Under the pieces are notes generated by a model that was not told the DNA's origin, made no database searches, and saw only the letters and a program-made list of their open reading frames with translations. 64,000 nt of DNA from an uncultured Prevotellaceae bacterium. Lineage in GTDB: Bacteria; Bacteroidota; Bacteroidia; Bacteroidales; Muribaculaceae. Positions 55,782 to 64,000 of the stretch are shown here, piece after piece. A program made the position numbers and the translations under genes. Location: positions 1 through 64,000 of the forward strand of contig ONQS01000023.1 in NCBI GenBank assembly GCA_900320055.1. Direction: 5' to 3'. Position 1 is the first letter of the stretch. Each line of letters opens with the position of its first letter.

Positions 55782-58244
55782 CTAATCCAACTCCACAACA
55801 GTGATGCCGGCTCCTCCAAACTGAACGTGCTCGTCACGGAACGACTTCACACCATTGACGGAACGCAGATACTCACGTATAGCGGCCTTGAGCGCCCCGG
55901 TTCCTGTACCATGCAGGATGCGCACTCGCTGAGCGCTGAACTGGATGGCATCATCGATAAAATAAGTGATTGCCTGCAATGCCTCGTCGGCCCGCATGCC
56001 GCGCACATCGATGTCGGGCTTGAAATGGAGTTGGCGCGAGCGTATCTCGTCGGTCGTACTGCGACTGAGTGATTCAGCCTTGGGCACTTTCTCTTTACGC
56101 ATCGTGCGCTCGATCTGAGTGGTCTCGATGCGAGTCTTGATGTTGCCAAAAGCCACTAACGCATATTTCTCGTCAATGCTGATGAGCGTGCCCACGGTGG
56201 TCGTGCCCTTGATCACCACATTGTCACCCGCTTGCAAGGGTCGGTTCTTATCAGCCGATGGCTTGGGCTGTTGTTTCTTCTTAGGCGGCTTGCGATGGGC
56301 CTTATCTCTAGGGGTGAGTTCCTTCAGCCGCGCGGGGGCCTCGGGCTCCTCGGCATTGAGGCGCTGCTTGAACTCGTCGAGTTGACGACGCAATTCCTTG
56401 GTTCGTTCCTTCTCGGCTTGCTCACGGCGTATCTCCTTGATGGTCCGCTCGATTTGCGCATTACTGCCCTGAAGTATCTCCTGAGCCTGTGCTCTGGCGT
56501 CATGTATGATCTGGCGATGCTCGGCACGGATGCTATCCAGCCGCTCATCGTAATCCGAAATCATCTGGTCTAGACGTTTCTCCTTGACACGCACATCTTG
56601 CCGCTTGTTCTCCCAATAGCGGCGGTCACGCACGATGTCAAGCAGATACTTGTCCATGTTGATGTAATCGCTGCCCACAATCTCACTGGCCTTGTCGATA
56701 ACTTGCTGCGGCAAACCGGTTTTGCGTGCTATCTCGATGGCAAATGAACTGCCTGGATAACCCATCGAGAGTTGGAACAAGGGTTGCATGCGCTGCCTGT
56801 CATAAAGCATCGCTCCATTGACCACGCCGTCGGTCTCATCGGCAAAATGCTTGAGATTCTGATAATGGGTGGTGACAACTCCCATCACCTGACGGTCGTT
56901 GAGTTGCTCCAGTATGGCCTGGGCTATGGCGCCTCCCATCTGGGGTTCAGTGCCGCTTCCCATCTCATCGATCAGGATAAGCGTTTCTCTACCACCACGA
57001 GACAAGAAGAGTTTCATGTTCTGCAGGTGACTGCTGTAGGTACTCAGATCGTTCTCGATACTCTGCTGGTCACCGATGTCGATAAAGATGTCAGCGAAAA
57101 GCCCCATGTGCGAGTTATCACGCACGGTGGGCAACAGTCCGCACTGCATCATATATTGCACCACGCCCACGGTCTTGAGGCACACCGACTTGCCGCCGGC
57201 ATTAGGACCAGATATGACTAGGATGCGGTCACGCTTGTTCAGGTTGATGTTCAAGGGTACCACTTGCTTGCCTTGCGCCCTCAACGAGATCATCAGCGCT
57301 GGATGGATGGCTGTGTACCACTCCACAACGGGCTTCTTGTCGACATGGCACAACTGCGCGCCCACGTCCTTGGCAAACAAGGCCTTAGCGCGAATAAAGT
57401 CGAGTTGACCCAGCGTATCCATGATAGAAGCCAATTCACCGAGATGTGGCCTGATCGTGTCGGTCAACTCAGTGAGGATGCGGATAATCTCACGGGCAAT
57501 CTCGGCTTCGGTCTCGCGTATGCGATTATTGGCCTCGACAATGGCGTCTGGCTCGATAAAGACGGTTTTGCCGGTGGCGCTCTCGTCATGGACAATACCA
57601 TGCAGCCGTCGTTTGTTCATGGCACTCACCGGCAGCACCAGCCTGCCGTCGCGCAGCGAGGGCTGCACATCATTATCCAAGATACCATCCTGCTTGCCCT
57701 GGCTGATAATGCGCCGCAGTGTGCCGTTGATGCTGCTGGTCACCCGGGTTATCGTCGTGCGCAACTGCTGGAGTTGGGGCGAGGCGGTATCCTTGATGTT
57801 GCCAGCCTTGTCCAATACATGGCCGATGGCAGTGCTCAACTCGGGTAGTGCTTGCAGATTGCTGGTCAGTTGCCTCAGCCGCGGATATGACCGCTGCCCG
57901 TCGCCTCCATCGGTGGCAAAGAAACGCACCACTTGGCCAACAGTCTCCAGCATACGCTGCAGGTCGAACAAGCGCTCCGCCGCGAGAAAAGTGCCTGGCG
58001 TGGCCACCTGCTTGAGCACCACACGCAGGTCGAAATAGTAACTCAGCGGAAACTCGCGCCCCGAAGCCAATATCGAGACAAACTCATCGGTCTCCTCCAG
58101 CCAGCGCAACACCACGTCACGATCGGTCGAGAAATGCAGTTGCTGCACACACTCTGTGCCGAGTGTGCTCACGCAGTACCGCTCAAGTTCACGCCTGACC
58201 GCGTCAAAGCCTATTTTAGTCTCAAAATTTGAGGGATAAATCAT
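55782..58244 (-). CDS. mutS2: MutS2 endonuclease
   Basis: From the ATG at 58244 the product is 820 residues. It has the MutS core and ATPase (LVISGPNAGGKSVCLKTVGV; LILIDEMGSGTEPQMGGAIA), a long coiled coil (about 520-640) and a C-terminal Smr nuclease domain (DVRGMRADEALQAITYF and RILHGTGTGALKAAIREYL). MutS2 suppresses recombination or acts on collided ribosomes. The promoter -7 element at 58249-58256 ends 5 bases before this ATG, so the mRNA may be leaderless. The frame is open up to 58271, upstream of the probable transcript start. Confidence 0.95.
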   Translation of the reverse strand: MIYPSNFETKIGFDAVRRELERYCVSTLGTECVQQLHFSTDRDVVLRWLEETDEFVSILASGREFPLSYYFDLRVVLKQVATPGTFLAAERLFDLQRMLETVGQVVRFFATDGGDGQRSYPRLRQLTSNLQALPELSTAIGHVLDKAGNIKDTASPQLQQLRTTITRVTSSINGTLRRIISQGKQDGILDNDVQPSLRDGRLVLPVSAMNKRRLHGIVHDESATGKTVFIEPDAIVEANNRIRETEAEIAREIIRILTELTDTIRPHLGELASIMDTLGQLDFIRAKALFAKDVGAQLCHVDKKPVVEWYTAIHPALMISLRAQGKQVVPLNINLNKRDRILVISGPNAGGKSVCLKTVGVVQYMMQCGLLPTVRDNSHMGLFADIFIDIGDQQSIENDLSTYSSHLQNMKLFLSRGGRETLILIDEMGSGTEPQMGGAIAQAILEQLNDRQVMGVVTTHYQNLKHFADETDGVVNGAMLYDRQRMQPLFQLSMGYPGSSFAIEIARKTGLPQQVIDKASEIVGSDYINMDKYLLDIVRDRRYWENKRQDVRVKEKRLDQMISDYDERLDSIRAEHRQIIHDARAQAQEILQGSNAQIERTIKEIRREQAEKERTKELRRQLDEFKQRLNAEEPEAPARLKELTPRDKAHRKPPKKKQQPKPSADKNRPLQAGDNVVIKGTTTVGTLISIDEKYALVAFGNIKTRIETTQIERTMRKEKVPKAESLSRSTTDEIRSRQLHFKPDIDVRGMRADEALQAITYFIDDAIQFSAQRVRILHGTGTGALKAAIREYLRSVNGVKSFRDEHVQFGGAGITVVELD

Positions 58245-58248
58245 GTCA

Positions 58249-58256
58249 CAAAAGTA
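58249..58256 (-). promoter_or_regulatory. -7 element of mutS2
   Basis: TACTTTTG, with TTTC 20 bases upstream as a near -33. The expected start of transcription falls at or next to the mutS2 ATG. Confidence 0.55.
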
Positions 58257-58352
58257 ATCATTTTTCGTCACACCACGAAATATAGCGCCAATAAGGCGGA
58301 AAATCGGATTTCAAAAAAATGTGTTTTTACGCTCCACTTGCTGCATTTTTTG

Positions 58353-58360
58353 TAAATTTG
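58353..58360 (+). promoter_or_regulatory. -7 element of the candidate small RNA
   Basis: TAAATTTG matches TAnnTTTG; the -33 is weak. It lies about 175 bases before the closer promoter of the C1 peptidase gene. Confidence 0.5.
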
Positions 58361-58366
58361 CGGCAC

Positions 58367-58476
58367 TAAAGGGATCTTGTTCCCTTGAAATCATCATCAA
58401 TCAAATCTTATCTATCTGATCCAGGAAAAACAGTGCCCTCATGATGGTCCATTCAACCACCTCAGGGCACTTTTCT
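58367..58476 (+). ncRNA. Candidate small RNA or attenuated leader
   Basis: About 110 bases lie between a promoter element and a terminator-like hairpin. The 5' end can form AAGGGA / TCCCTT (58369-58386). The 3' end forms AGTGCCCT / AGGGCACT (58432-58471), extended by ATCCAGGAAAA / TTTTCTTGGAT, with a T-rich end. No start codon leads to a sensible peptide. It is either a free small RNA or the terminated leader of the peptidase gene at 58600. Confidence 0.45.
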
Positions 58477-58530
58477 TGGATAAGGGGCAAAATCTTTTCA
58501 CAAAATCCTTTATTTTCCAGAAATAATGAC

Positions 58531-58538
58531 TACATTTG
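58531..58538 (+). promoter_or_regulatory. -7 element of the C1 peptidase gene
   Basis: TACATTTG, about 62 bases before the ATG; a weak TTTA lies 18 bases upstream. Confidence 0.6.
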
Positions 58539-58599
58539 CAAGTTACAACGCTAGAAACACAATTAACCTATACATATTATTAATAACTCAAACATCAGT

Positions 58600-59805
58600 A
58601 TGAAGAAATTATTTTTAGCAATGCTCGCATCGGCCATCGCTATCAACGTCATGGCCGACGACAAGATTGTCATCCCCGACAGCACGGGTTTCAAGTTTAC
58701 CGACACCAAGATCATCAAGCACACCCCCGTTAAGGACCAGAACAAGTCCGGCACGTGCTGGTGCTACTCGACCAACTCCTTCTTCGAGAACGAGATCTTG
58801 CGCCTCACAGGCAAGGAAGTACACCTGAGCGAGGGCTTCGTTGTTAACCACTGCTACTATGACAAGGCCATCAAGTACATCCGCATGGATGGCGAGATCA
58901 ACTTTGCCGAGGGTGGTGCAGCCGAAGACGTTCCCTACGTATGGCGCAACTACGGCATGGTACCCAACGAGGTCTATACCGGCATGACCTATGGCGACAA
59001 GAAGTTCGACACCAGCGAACTCACCTCACTGTTGAGCGGCTATGTCGGCACCATCAACAAGCGCAGCCTCAAGAAACTCACCCCCGCGTGGAAAGACGGC
59101 CTCCAGGCCATTCTCGACAGTTACATGGGCAAGATGCCCGAGAAGTTTGTCTATGAGGGCAAGACCTACACCCCGCAGACTTGGGCAGCCAGCCTGGGCC
59201 TGAACATGGACGACTATGTGCCCATCTGCTCATTCAACCACCACCCCTACTATCAGCCGTTCATCCTCGAGGTTGCTGACAACTGGCTCTGGTCCAGTTA
59301 CCAGAACGTGCCCATCGACGAACTGATCGAAATCGCTAACTATGCCATCGACAATGGTTACAGCATCGCATGGGGTGCCGACGTGAGCGAGAAGGGATTC
59401 AAGTGGCGCAATGGCTACGCAATTCTCCCCGTCGAGAAGGAAGTTCCCGATGCAGCAGGCACCGACATGGCACGCTGGGCCCAACTCAGCGACAAGGACC
59501 GTGAGGCCGAACTCTGGGACATCAAGGGCCCGGTTAAGGAGCAATGGGTTACCCAAGAAGAGCGCCAAGAGATGTTCGACAACAAGCAGACCACCGACGA
59601 CCATGGCATGGTCATCATGGGCAAGGCCGTCGATCAGGAAGGCAACAAATACTTCAAGGTTCAGAACAGTTGGGACACCAACCAACTCTATGAGGGCTAC
59701 TTCTACTGCAGCGAAGCCTTCTTCCGCGCCAAGACGATGAACATCCTCGTCCACAAGGATGCCATCCCCGCCAAGATTGCCAAGAAGATGGGCATCAAGA
59801 AGTAA
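58600..59805 (+). CDS. C1B cysteine peptidase, bleomycin-hydrolase/PepC-like
   Basis: The 401-residue protein has a signal peptide (MKKLFLAMLASAIAINVMAD) and the papain-type catalytic residues: Cys in DQNKSGTCWCYSTNSF, His in DDHGMVIMGKAVD and Asn in FKVQNSWDTNQ. Cytoplasmic PepC/bleomycin hydrolase is its nearest relative, but the signal peptide places this one in the periplasm or outside, as in many Bacteroidales. It would trim peptides from the amino end. A strong terminator follows. Confidence 0.9.
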   Translation: MKKLFLAMLASAIAINVMADDKIVIPDSTGFKFTDTKIIKHTPVKDQNKSGTCWCYSTNSFFENEILRLTGKEVHLSEGFVVNHCYYDKAIKYIRMDGEINFAEGGAAEDVPYVWRNYGMVPNEVYTGMTYGDKKFDTSELTSLLSGYVGTINKRSLKKLTPAWKDGLQAILDSYMGKMPEKFVYEGKTYTPQTWAASLGLNMDDYVPICSFNHHPYYQPFILEVADNWLWSSYQNVPIDELIEIANYAIDNGYSIAWGADVSEKGFKWRNGYAILPVEKEVPDAAGTDMARWAQLSDKDREAELWDIKGPVKEQWVTQEERQEMFDNKQTTDDHGMVIMGKAVDQEGNKYFKVQNSWDTNQLYEGYFYCSEAFFRAKTMNILVHKDAIPAKIAKKMGIKK

Positions 59806-59841
59806 TCACCCCCATCCGCTTCAAGCAATCCACACCCTCTC

Positions 59842-59885
59842 ATGGCCTGTCACCCTCCGCGGTCGGCAGGCCATACATTTTTTTT
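59842..59885 (+). terminator. Terminator after the C1 peptidase gene
   Basis: ATGGCCTG / CAGGCCAT hairpin followed by a run of T residues. Confidence 0.85.
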
Positions 59886-59917
59886 GAGCACCCACCTTTA
59901 AAAAAGGCGCCCATCAT

Positions 59918-59948
59918 ATTGACATCAGACAAGAAATGATTAACTTTG
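59918..59948 (+). promoter_or_regulatory. Promoter of the GT39-like gene
   Basis: ATTG (59918-59921), 19 bases, TAACTTTG (59941-59948). Confidence 0.65.
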
Positions 59949-60008
59949 TGCCATGATACACGACGGCCCATCACGCAACCGTCACAGGTCAACCACAGGA
60001 TAACAACG

Positions 60009-61586
60009 ATGTTAGGCGACTCCATTCACACTACCAAGACAGACCGCATCGCCCTCGCGGCGATAGGCGCCTTTGCCGTCATCGCACTGCTGCTGGTGTC
60101 CTGGGACTCCTACCTCTACGACCTCTGGCAACACCACGACGTCATCTGGTTCTACATGTGCGGCAAGGCATGGGCCAACGGCATGACGCCCTACGTCGAC
60201 TTTGCCGACAGCAAGGGACCCCTCCTATGGCTCATCTACAGCCTAGGCTACCGACTCAGCCCACGCAACTACATCGGCATCTACTGGCTATCATGCCTGC
60301 TCTACACCGGCATCTTCTACTATTGCTACAAGTGCGCGCGGCTCTATGTGCGCGAGTTACGACTCGCATTGATGGCCGTCCTCTTCTCTGCCGTGTTCTT
60401 CCTGAGCGCGCTCACCCACATCGAGGTCCGTGCCGAGGACTTCTGCTACCTGCTGATGCTGCCCGTCTTCTACCGCTTCCTGCAGCACAATGTGGAGCAC
60501 AAGAGCAGCCGCAAGTTTGCCCGCAACACAGCCATCGCACTAGGCGCAGGCCTAGGCCTCACATTGCTCATCAAGTACAGTTGCACCCTCGCACTGGCCA
60601 TTTTTATCCCCTATTGCTGCATCGTGCTGCCACGCCGATGCGGCTATTCCGTATGGCGGGCCCTAGGCTGGTGCGCCCTCACAGGCATAGCCGTCATGCT
60701 GCCCCTGCTCGCATGGCTGGCATGGCACGACTGCCTCGACGACTTCATCCACGAGTATTTCCTGATCACCATGTCGACCTTCGACAACCTCCATGGCGAC
60801 AAGATCACACCCTACACCGTGCTCTGCATGTTCCTCGGCAAGCGCGTCATCATCTTCACACTAGGCATTCTGGCTTGCGTCATCATCTACTGCAAGACCG
60901 TCCGCAAGGGCAGCGCCTTAGCCATCATCAGCCTCCTGTGGTTCATGGCAGTCATCCTCCTCAACGGCACCGACCGCATCTACCTCAACCTGCTATCACT
61001 CTTCACCGTGCTGTCAGCAGGCATCATCACACAGATCTTCTCCCGCTGGCTACGATACTGGGCCGCCGACGCCGCCATAACCCTCGCCACCCTAGCCATC
61101 CTCTTCGCCGCCACCGACCTCAAGTCCATCTTCGCCGACGAGAACCTCGAGCGCAAAGTCTGGTATTACTATCCCATGCTACTCAGCCGCATCGACCAGC
61201 CCCGCCTGCTCTACCTCATGTGCCACGACCACGGCGAGAGCGTGCCCGTCAACGGACTCCCCGCATCCAAGTACTGGAGCCTGCAGATGGGCTACACCCC
61301 CGAGATGCTCGACGACCAAGTCACCACCGTCAAGCAGCACAAGTGCGACGCAGTCTTCGTCGTCAACACCAACGCCCCCATGGTCAGCCTCCTCGACTCC
61401 TGCGGCTACCACCGCTACGACTTTGCCGACGCCTACCCAGAGTTCGACCATCAATGGGAGCACTTCGTCATGTACAGCGACCACGACCTGCGACCCACCC
61501 AGCCCGCCTATCCCACACCCTGGCAGGTACTATTCAAGCGCAACATCTTTTCTAATTCACATAACATTATTAACCACAAAAACTAA
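60009..61586 (+). CDS. Multi-membrane glycosyltransferase-like protein, GT39-like
   Basis: From the ATG at 60009 the product is 525 residues with ten or more membrane helices. The first periplasmic loop (YVDFADSKGPLLWLIYSLG) resembles the Asp and Lys-Gly/Pro-Pro-Leu region of GT39/ArnT-type enzymes that use lipid-linked sugars. The C-terminal 150 residues form a soluble domain. The sugar and acceptor are unknown. The start at 60009 follows a promoter at 59918-59948; the frame is open upstream to 59946 but would begin inside the promoter. Codon use is strongly C-ending, unlike the neighbours. Confidence 0.75.
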   Translation: MLGDSIHTTKTDRIALAAIGAFAVIALLLVSWDSYLYDLWQHHDVIWFYMCGKAWANGMTPYVDFADSKGPLLWLIYSLGYRLSPRNYIGIYWLSCLLYTGIFYYCYKCARLYVRELRLALMAVLFSAVFFLSALTHIEVRAEDFCYLLMLPVFYRFLQHNVEHKSSRKFARNTAIALGAGLGLTLLIKYSCTLALAIFIPYCCIVLPRRCGYSVWRALGWCALTGIAVMLPLLAWLAWHDCLDDFIHEYFLITMSTFDNLHGDKITPYTVLCMFLGKRVIIFTLGILACVIIYCKTVRKGSALAIISLLWFMAVILLNGTDRIYLNLLSLFTVLSAGIITQIFSRWLRYWAADAAITLATLAILFAATDLKSIFADENLERKVWYYYPMLLSRIDQPRLLYLMCHDHGESVPVNGLPASKYWSLQMGYTPEMLDDQVTTVKQHKCDAVFVVNTNAPMVSLLDSCGYHRYDFADAYPEFDHQWEHFVMYSDHDLRPTQPAYPTPWQVLFKRNIFSNSHNIINHKN

Positions 61587-61600
61587 CAACAAACAATTCA

Positions 61601-61978
61601 ATGAAAGCATTAAACACCGACAAGGCACCCGCTGCCATTGGTCCCTACAGCCAAGCCATCCGCACCGGCAACCTCGTATTCGTTTCCGGCCAACTGCCCA
61701 TCATCCCCGAGACAGGAGCCTTCCCCGAGGGCGGAGTGAAAGAGCAGACCCACCAGAGCCTTAAAAACGCCCGCGCCATCCTGCAGAGCGAAGGCCTCGA
61801 CCTCAACAACGTCGTTAAGACAACCGTCTTCCTCAGCGACATCGCCAACTTCGGACCCATGAACGAAGTCTACGCCGAGTACTTCACCGCACCCTACCCT
61901 GCCCGATGCGCCTTCGCCGTCAAGGACCTCCCCAAGGGAGCCCTCGTCGAGATCGAACTCATCGCCGAAGCCCAGTAA
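61601..61978 (+). CDS. ridA: RidA-family enamine/imine deaminase
   Basis: The 125-residue protein has the hallmark APAAIGPYSQAIRTGNLVFV and SGQLPIIPETG, and the Arg/Glu active-site region PARCAFAVKDLPKGALVEIE. RidA hydrolyses reactive enamines released by PLP enzymes. Its leader contains AACTAAC, one unit of the heptamer seen before queD. Confidence 0.95.
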   Translation: MKALNTDKAPAAIGPYSQAIRTGNLVFVSGQLPIIPETGAFPEGGVKEQTHQSLKNARAILQSEGLDLNNVVKTTVFLSDIANFGPMNEVYAEYFTAPYPARCAFAVKDLPKGALVEIELIAEAQ

Positions 61979-62043
61979 TTAATGAGAATCCATCCAGATA
62001 TCAGATAAGATATCATTCCTGTCCTACAAGGTTCAATTTTCAT

Positions 62044-62082
62044 AGAGACGTCATATTTAATATAAGGCGTCTCTTCATTTTT
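62044..62082 (+). terminator. Terminator after ridA
   Basis: AGAGACG / CGTCTCT with an AT-rich inner stem and a T-run. Confidence 0.8.
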
Positions 62083-62150
62083 GCACGTTATCATTAACGA
62101 GAAAAACAAAACTATTACCTGTTCAGTATCAAGTATCCAGCAAAAAGTGT

Positions 62151-62158
62151 TACCTTTG
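62151..62158 (+). promoter_or_regulatory. -7 element of gpmI
   Basis: TACCTTTG, about 50 bases before the ATG at 62208; -33 not clear. Confidence 0.65.
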
Positions 62159-62207
62159 CAGTCCAAAAATCAGGTTTAATCAATCACATAAGGTAAAATA
62201 CTCTATT

Positions 62208-63731
62208 ATGGCAAAGAAAGCATTATTAATGATATTAGATGGTTGGGGCGAAGGTCCTAAAGGTCACAGCAATGCGATATACAGCACACCGACGCCTTAT
62301 CTGGACTTTCTGCGCGCCGCCTATCCGCACAGCACGCTCAAGGCCTGCGGTGAGGACGTGGGTCTGCCCGACGGCCAAATGGGCAACAGCGAGGTAGGTC
62401 ATCTGAACATCGGCGGCGGCCGCGTGGTGTATCAGGATCTGGTGAAAATCAACAAGAGCATTGCCGACGGCTCCATCATGCAGAATCCAGAAATCGTCAG
62501 CGCATACACCTATGCCCGCGACCATGGCAAGGCCCTGCACATCATGGGCCTGACCAGCACCGGCGGCGTTCACAGTTCGCAGGATCATCTGATGGCCCTG
62601 TGCGACATCGCTAAGAATTACGGCCTGGACCGTGTGTTTGTTCACTGCTTTATGGACGGCCGCGATACCGATCCCGAGAGCGGTAAAGGCTTTGTCAATA
62701 CCGTAATAGAGCATTGCCAGCAGAGCGCAGGCACCGTGGCTACCGTCATCGGACGCTACTATGCCATGGACCGCAACAACAACTGGGACCGCATCAAGGT
62801 GGCCTACGACATGCTGACCGCAGGCGCTGGCAAGAAGAGCGACGACATGGTGAAAGCCATTCAGGAATCGTATGACGAAGGGGTGACCGACGAGTTTATC
62901 AAGCCCATTGTCAACTCGGCCGTGGATGGACGCATCCAGGAGGGTGACGTGGTTATCTTCTTTAACTTCCGTAACGACCGTGCTAAGCAGATCACTATCG
63001 CCCTAACTCAAAAGGACATGCCCGAAGATGGCATGAAGGTGATACCTGGACTGCAGTACTACTGCATGACGCCCTATGATCCGACCTTCAAGGACATGCA
63101 CATCCTGTTCCCCAAGGAGAATGTGGACAACACCCTGTCGGAGTACCTGGCAAGCCAAGGCAAACGCCAACTGCACATTGCCGAGACCGAGAAGTATGCC
63201 CACGTGACATTCTTCTTCAGCGGCGGCAGAGAGCAGCCCTTCGAGAACGAGGACCGCATCCTGGTGCCCTCGCCCGACGTGGCCACTTATGACCTGAAAC
63301 CGGAAATGAGCGCCTATGAGGTTCGCGACAAACTGGTAGCCGCCATCCGCGAGGACAAATACGACTTTATCGTAGTGAATTATGCCAATGGTGATATGGT
63401 TGGTCATACTGGCGTATACGATGCCATCACCCAGGCCGTCAAGGCAGTAGACCGCTGTGTACACGACACGGTAGAGGCCGCGCGAGCAACCGGTTACGAA
63501 GTAATCATCATCGCTGACCACGGCAATGCCGACCACGCCATCAATAGCGACGGCACCGCCAATACCGCCCACTCGCTCAATCCCGTGCCCATCATCTACG
63601 TCACCGAGAATCCCGAACTGATCATTAACACAGGCCGCTTGGCCGACGTGGCACCCTCGATCCTGCAAATCATGGGCTTGCCCCAACCCAAAGAGATGAC
63701 AGGGCACGGACTGATCGACATCACCAAGTGA
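62208..63731 (+). CDS. gpmI: 2,3-bisphosphoglycerate-independent phosphoglycerate mutase
   Basis: The 507-residue enzyme is full length. It has the metal and catalytic segments [27 protein letters not shown] (nucleophile Ser), [23 protein letters not shown] and [14 protein letters not shown]. It interconverts 3- and 2-phosphoglycerate in glycolysis and needs manganese. It is a single-gene unit with promoter and terminator. Confidence 0.98.
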   Translation: MAKKALLMILDGWGEGPKGHSNAIYSTPTPYLDFLRAAYPHSTLKACGEDVGLPDGQMGNSEVGHLNIGGGRVVYQDLVKINKSIADGSIMQNPEIVSAYTYARDHGKALHIMGLTSTGGVHSSQDHLMALCDIAKNYGLDRVFVHCFMDGRDTDPESGKGFVNTVIEHCQQSAGTVATVIGRYYAMDRNNNWDRIKVAYDMLTAGAGKKSDDMVKAIQESYDEGVTDEFIKPIVNSAVDGRIQEGDVVIFFNFRNDRAKQITIALTQKDMPEDGMKVIPGLQYYCMTPYDPTFKDMHILFPKENVDNTLSEYLASQGKRQLHIAETEKYAHVTFFFSGGREQPFENEDRILVPSPDVATYDLKPEMSAYEVRDKLVAAIREDKYDFIVVNYANGDMVGHTGVYDAITQAVKAVDRCVHDTVEAARATGYEVIIIADHGNADHAINSDGTANTAHSLNPVPIIYVTENPELIINTGRLADVAPSILQIMGLPQPKEMTGHGLIDITK

Positions 63732-63776
63732 TCGTCGAGCCAGATTCGAGAATCATCCCACACTCGCGGGCATGAC

Positions 63777-63817
63777 AATAAAGCGCGGTACCCACATCGA
63801 GGTAACCGCGCTTATTA
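63777..63817. terminator. Bidirectional terminator between gpmI and the edge gene
   Basis: AATAAAGCGCGGT / ACCGCGCTTATT form a long stem with A-rich and T-rich flanks that suit either strand; the genes converge here. Confidence 0.8.
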
Positions 63818-63843
63818 TTACACTGTATGAGAATTACAATCGT

Positions 63844-64000
63844 TTAATTCCTTAACAGACTGTCAATCATCGTGGTAACATCATCGATGGTAACCTTGCC
63901 ATTGAAGTCCATATCGGCGGCCGAAGCGTTGAATGAAGATGAGCCGCCACTTAACAGATAATCGATCAGAGCCGTTACGTCATCGATCGTCAACGAGCCG
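63844..64000 (-). CDS. C-terminal dockerin-like repeats of a protein cut by the window edge
   Basis: The last 52 codons read GSLTIDDVTALIDYLLSGGS and, after a short linker, MDFNGKVTIDDVTTMIDSLL before TAA. These are two EF-hand-like dockerin repeats, closely similar to residues 520-577 of the mosaic protein at 37495-39930. The rest of the gene is outside the window. In Bacteroidales such ends occur on secreted proteins without a known cellulosome. Confidence 0.75.
   Translation of the reverse strand, partial: GSLTIDDVTALIDYLLSGGSSSFNASAADMDFNGKVTIDDVTTMIDSLLRN

Noticed and set aside
60158..61555. A 465-codon Arg/His/Pro-rich frame inside the GT39-like gene
   Set aside because: Its composition is that of a shifted frame over C-ending codons; the membrane-protein frame has helices, promoter and start.

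Overview
The window reads as the chromosome of an anaerobic Bacteroidota, order Bacteroidales, most likely a gut commensal. Evidence: repeated promoters of the Bacteroidota form TTTG, 19-20 bases, TAnnTTTG; no Shine-Dalgarno spacing; an ECF sigma / FecR-like anti-sigma / TonB receptor set; FISUMP, BspA-like and type IX-style C-terminal domains; GldH; and a coiled-coil/ZapA/RNase Y/PSP1 block. The family cannot be fixed from sequence alone.

Layout. 1-3127: a truncated TonB-dependent receptor with its anti-sigma and sigma factors. 3430-8252: GtrA-like protein, then a divisome/RNA-decay operon (coiled-coil protein, zapA, rny, ricT-like, gldH). 8455-11042: tRNA-Ala(GGC), a FISUMP lipoprotein bracketed by two copies of the tRNA 3' end, and a secreted protein. 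11350-13835: NhaC antiporter, VanX-type dipeptidase, and a 59-residue basic protein.

13982-28790 is the centrepiece: fifteen minus-strand genes with no gap above about 111 bases. Together they ferment lysine to butyrate and acetate: kamA, kamDE with the repair proteins kamB/kamC, kdd, kce, kal, a CoA-transferase whose two subunits are ten genes apart, then crt, hbd, bcd and etfBA. KamA makes beta-lysine and KamDE makes 3,5-diaminohexanoate. Kdd oxidises it, Kce cleaves it with acetyl-CoA, Kal deaminates to crotonyl-CoA, Bcd/Etf reduces that to butyryl-CoA, and AtoDA releases butyrate. No thiolase lies in the cluster.

29135-44402: groESL, a WG-repeat lipoprotein, queDE and queCF (queuosine) either side of fabD and an acyltransferase, an 811-residue mosaic secreted protein, an amidotransferase and HD protein, MlaEF, and a LuxR-type regulator with a hemerythrin protein. 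44491-51276: an eight-gene run from hisS to an LTA-synthase-like sulfatase. 51511-63731: zinc peptidase, Ala-rich lipoprotein, GNAT/Dcp/MutS2, a candidate small RNA, C1 peptidase, GT39-like membrane protein, RidA and GpmI. The right edge cuts a protein ending in dockerin-like repeats.

Most noteworthy beyond the lysine operon: the tRNA-end repeats around the FISUMP gene, the nested inverted repeats enclosing the acyltransferase start, a perfect 9-1-9 palindrome in the fabD promoter, and heptameric repeats forming two gene leaders. No phage, insertion sequence, CRISPR array, restriction system or integrase was recognised.
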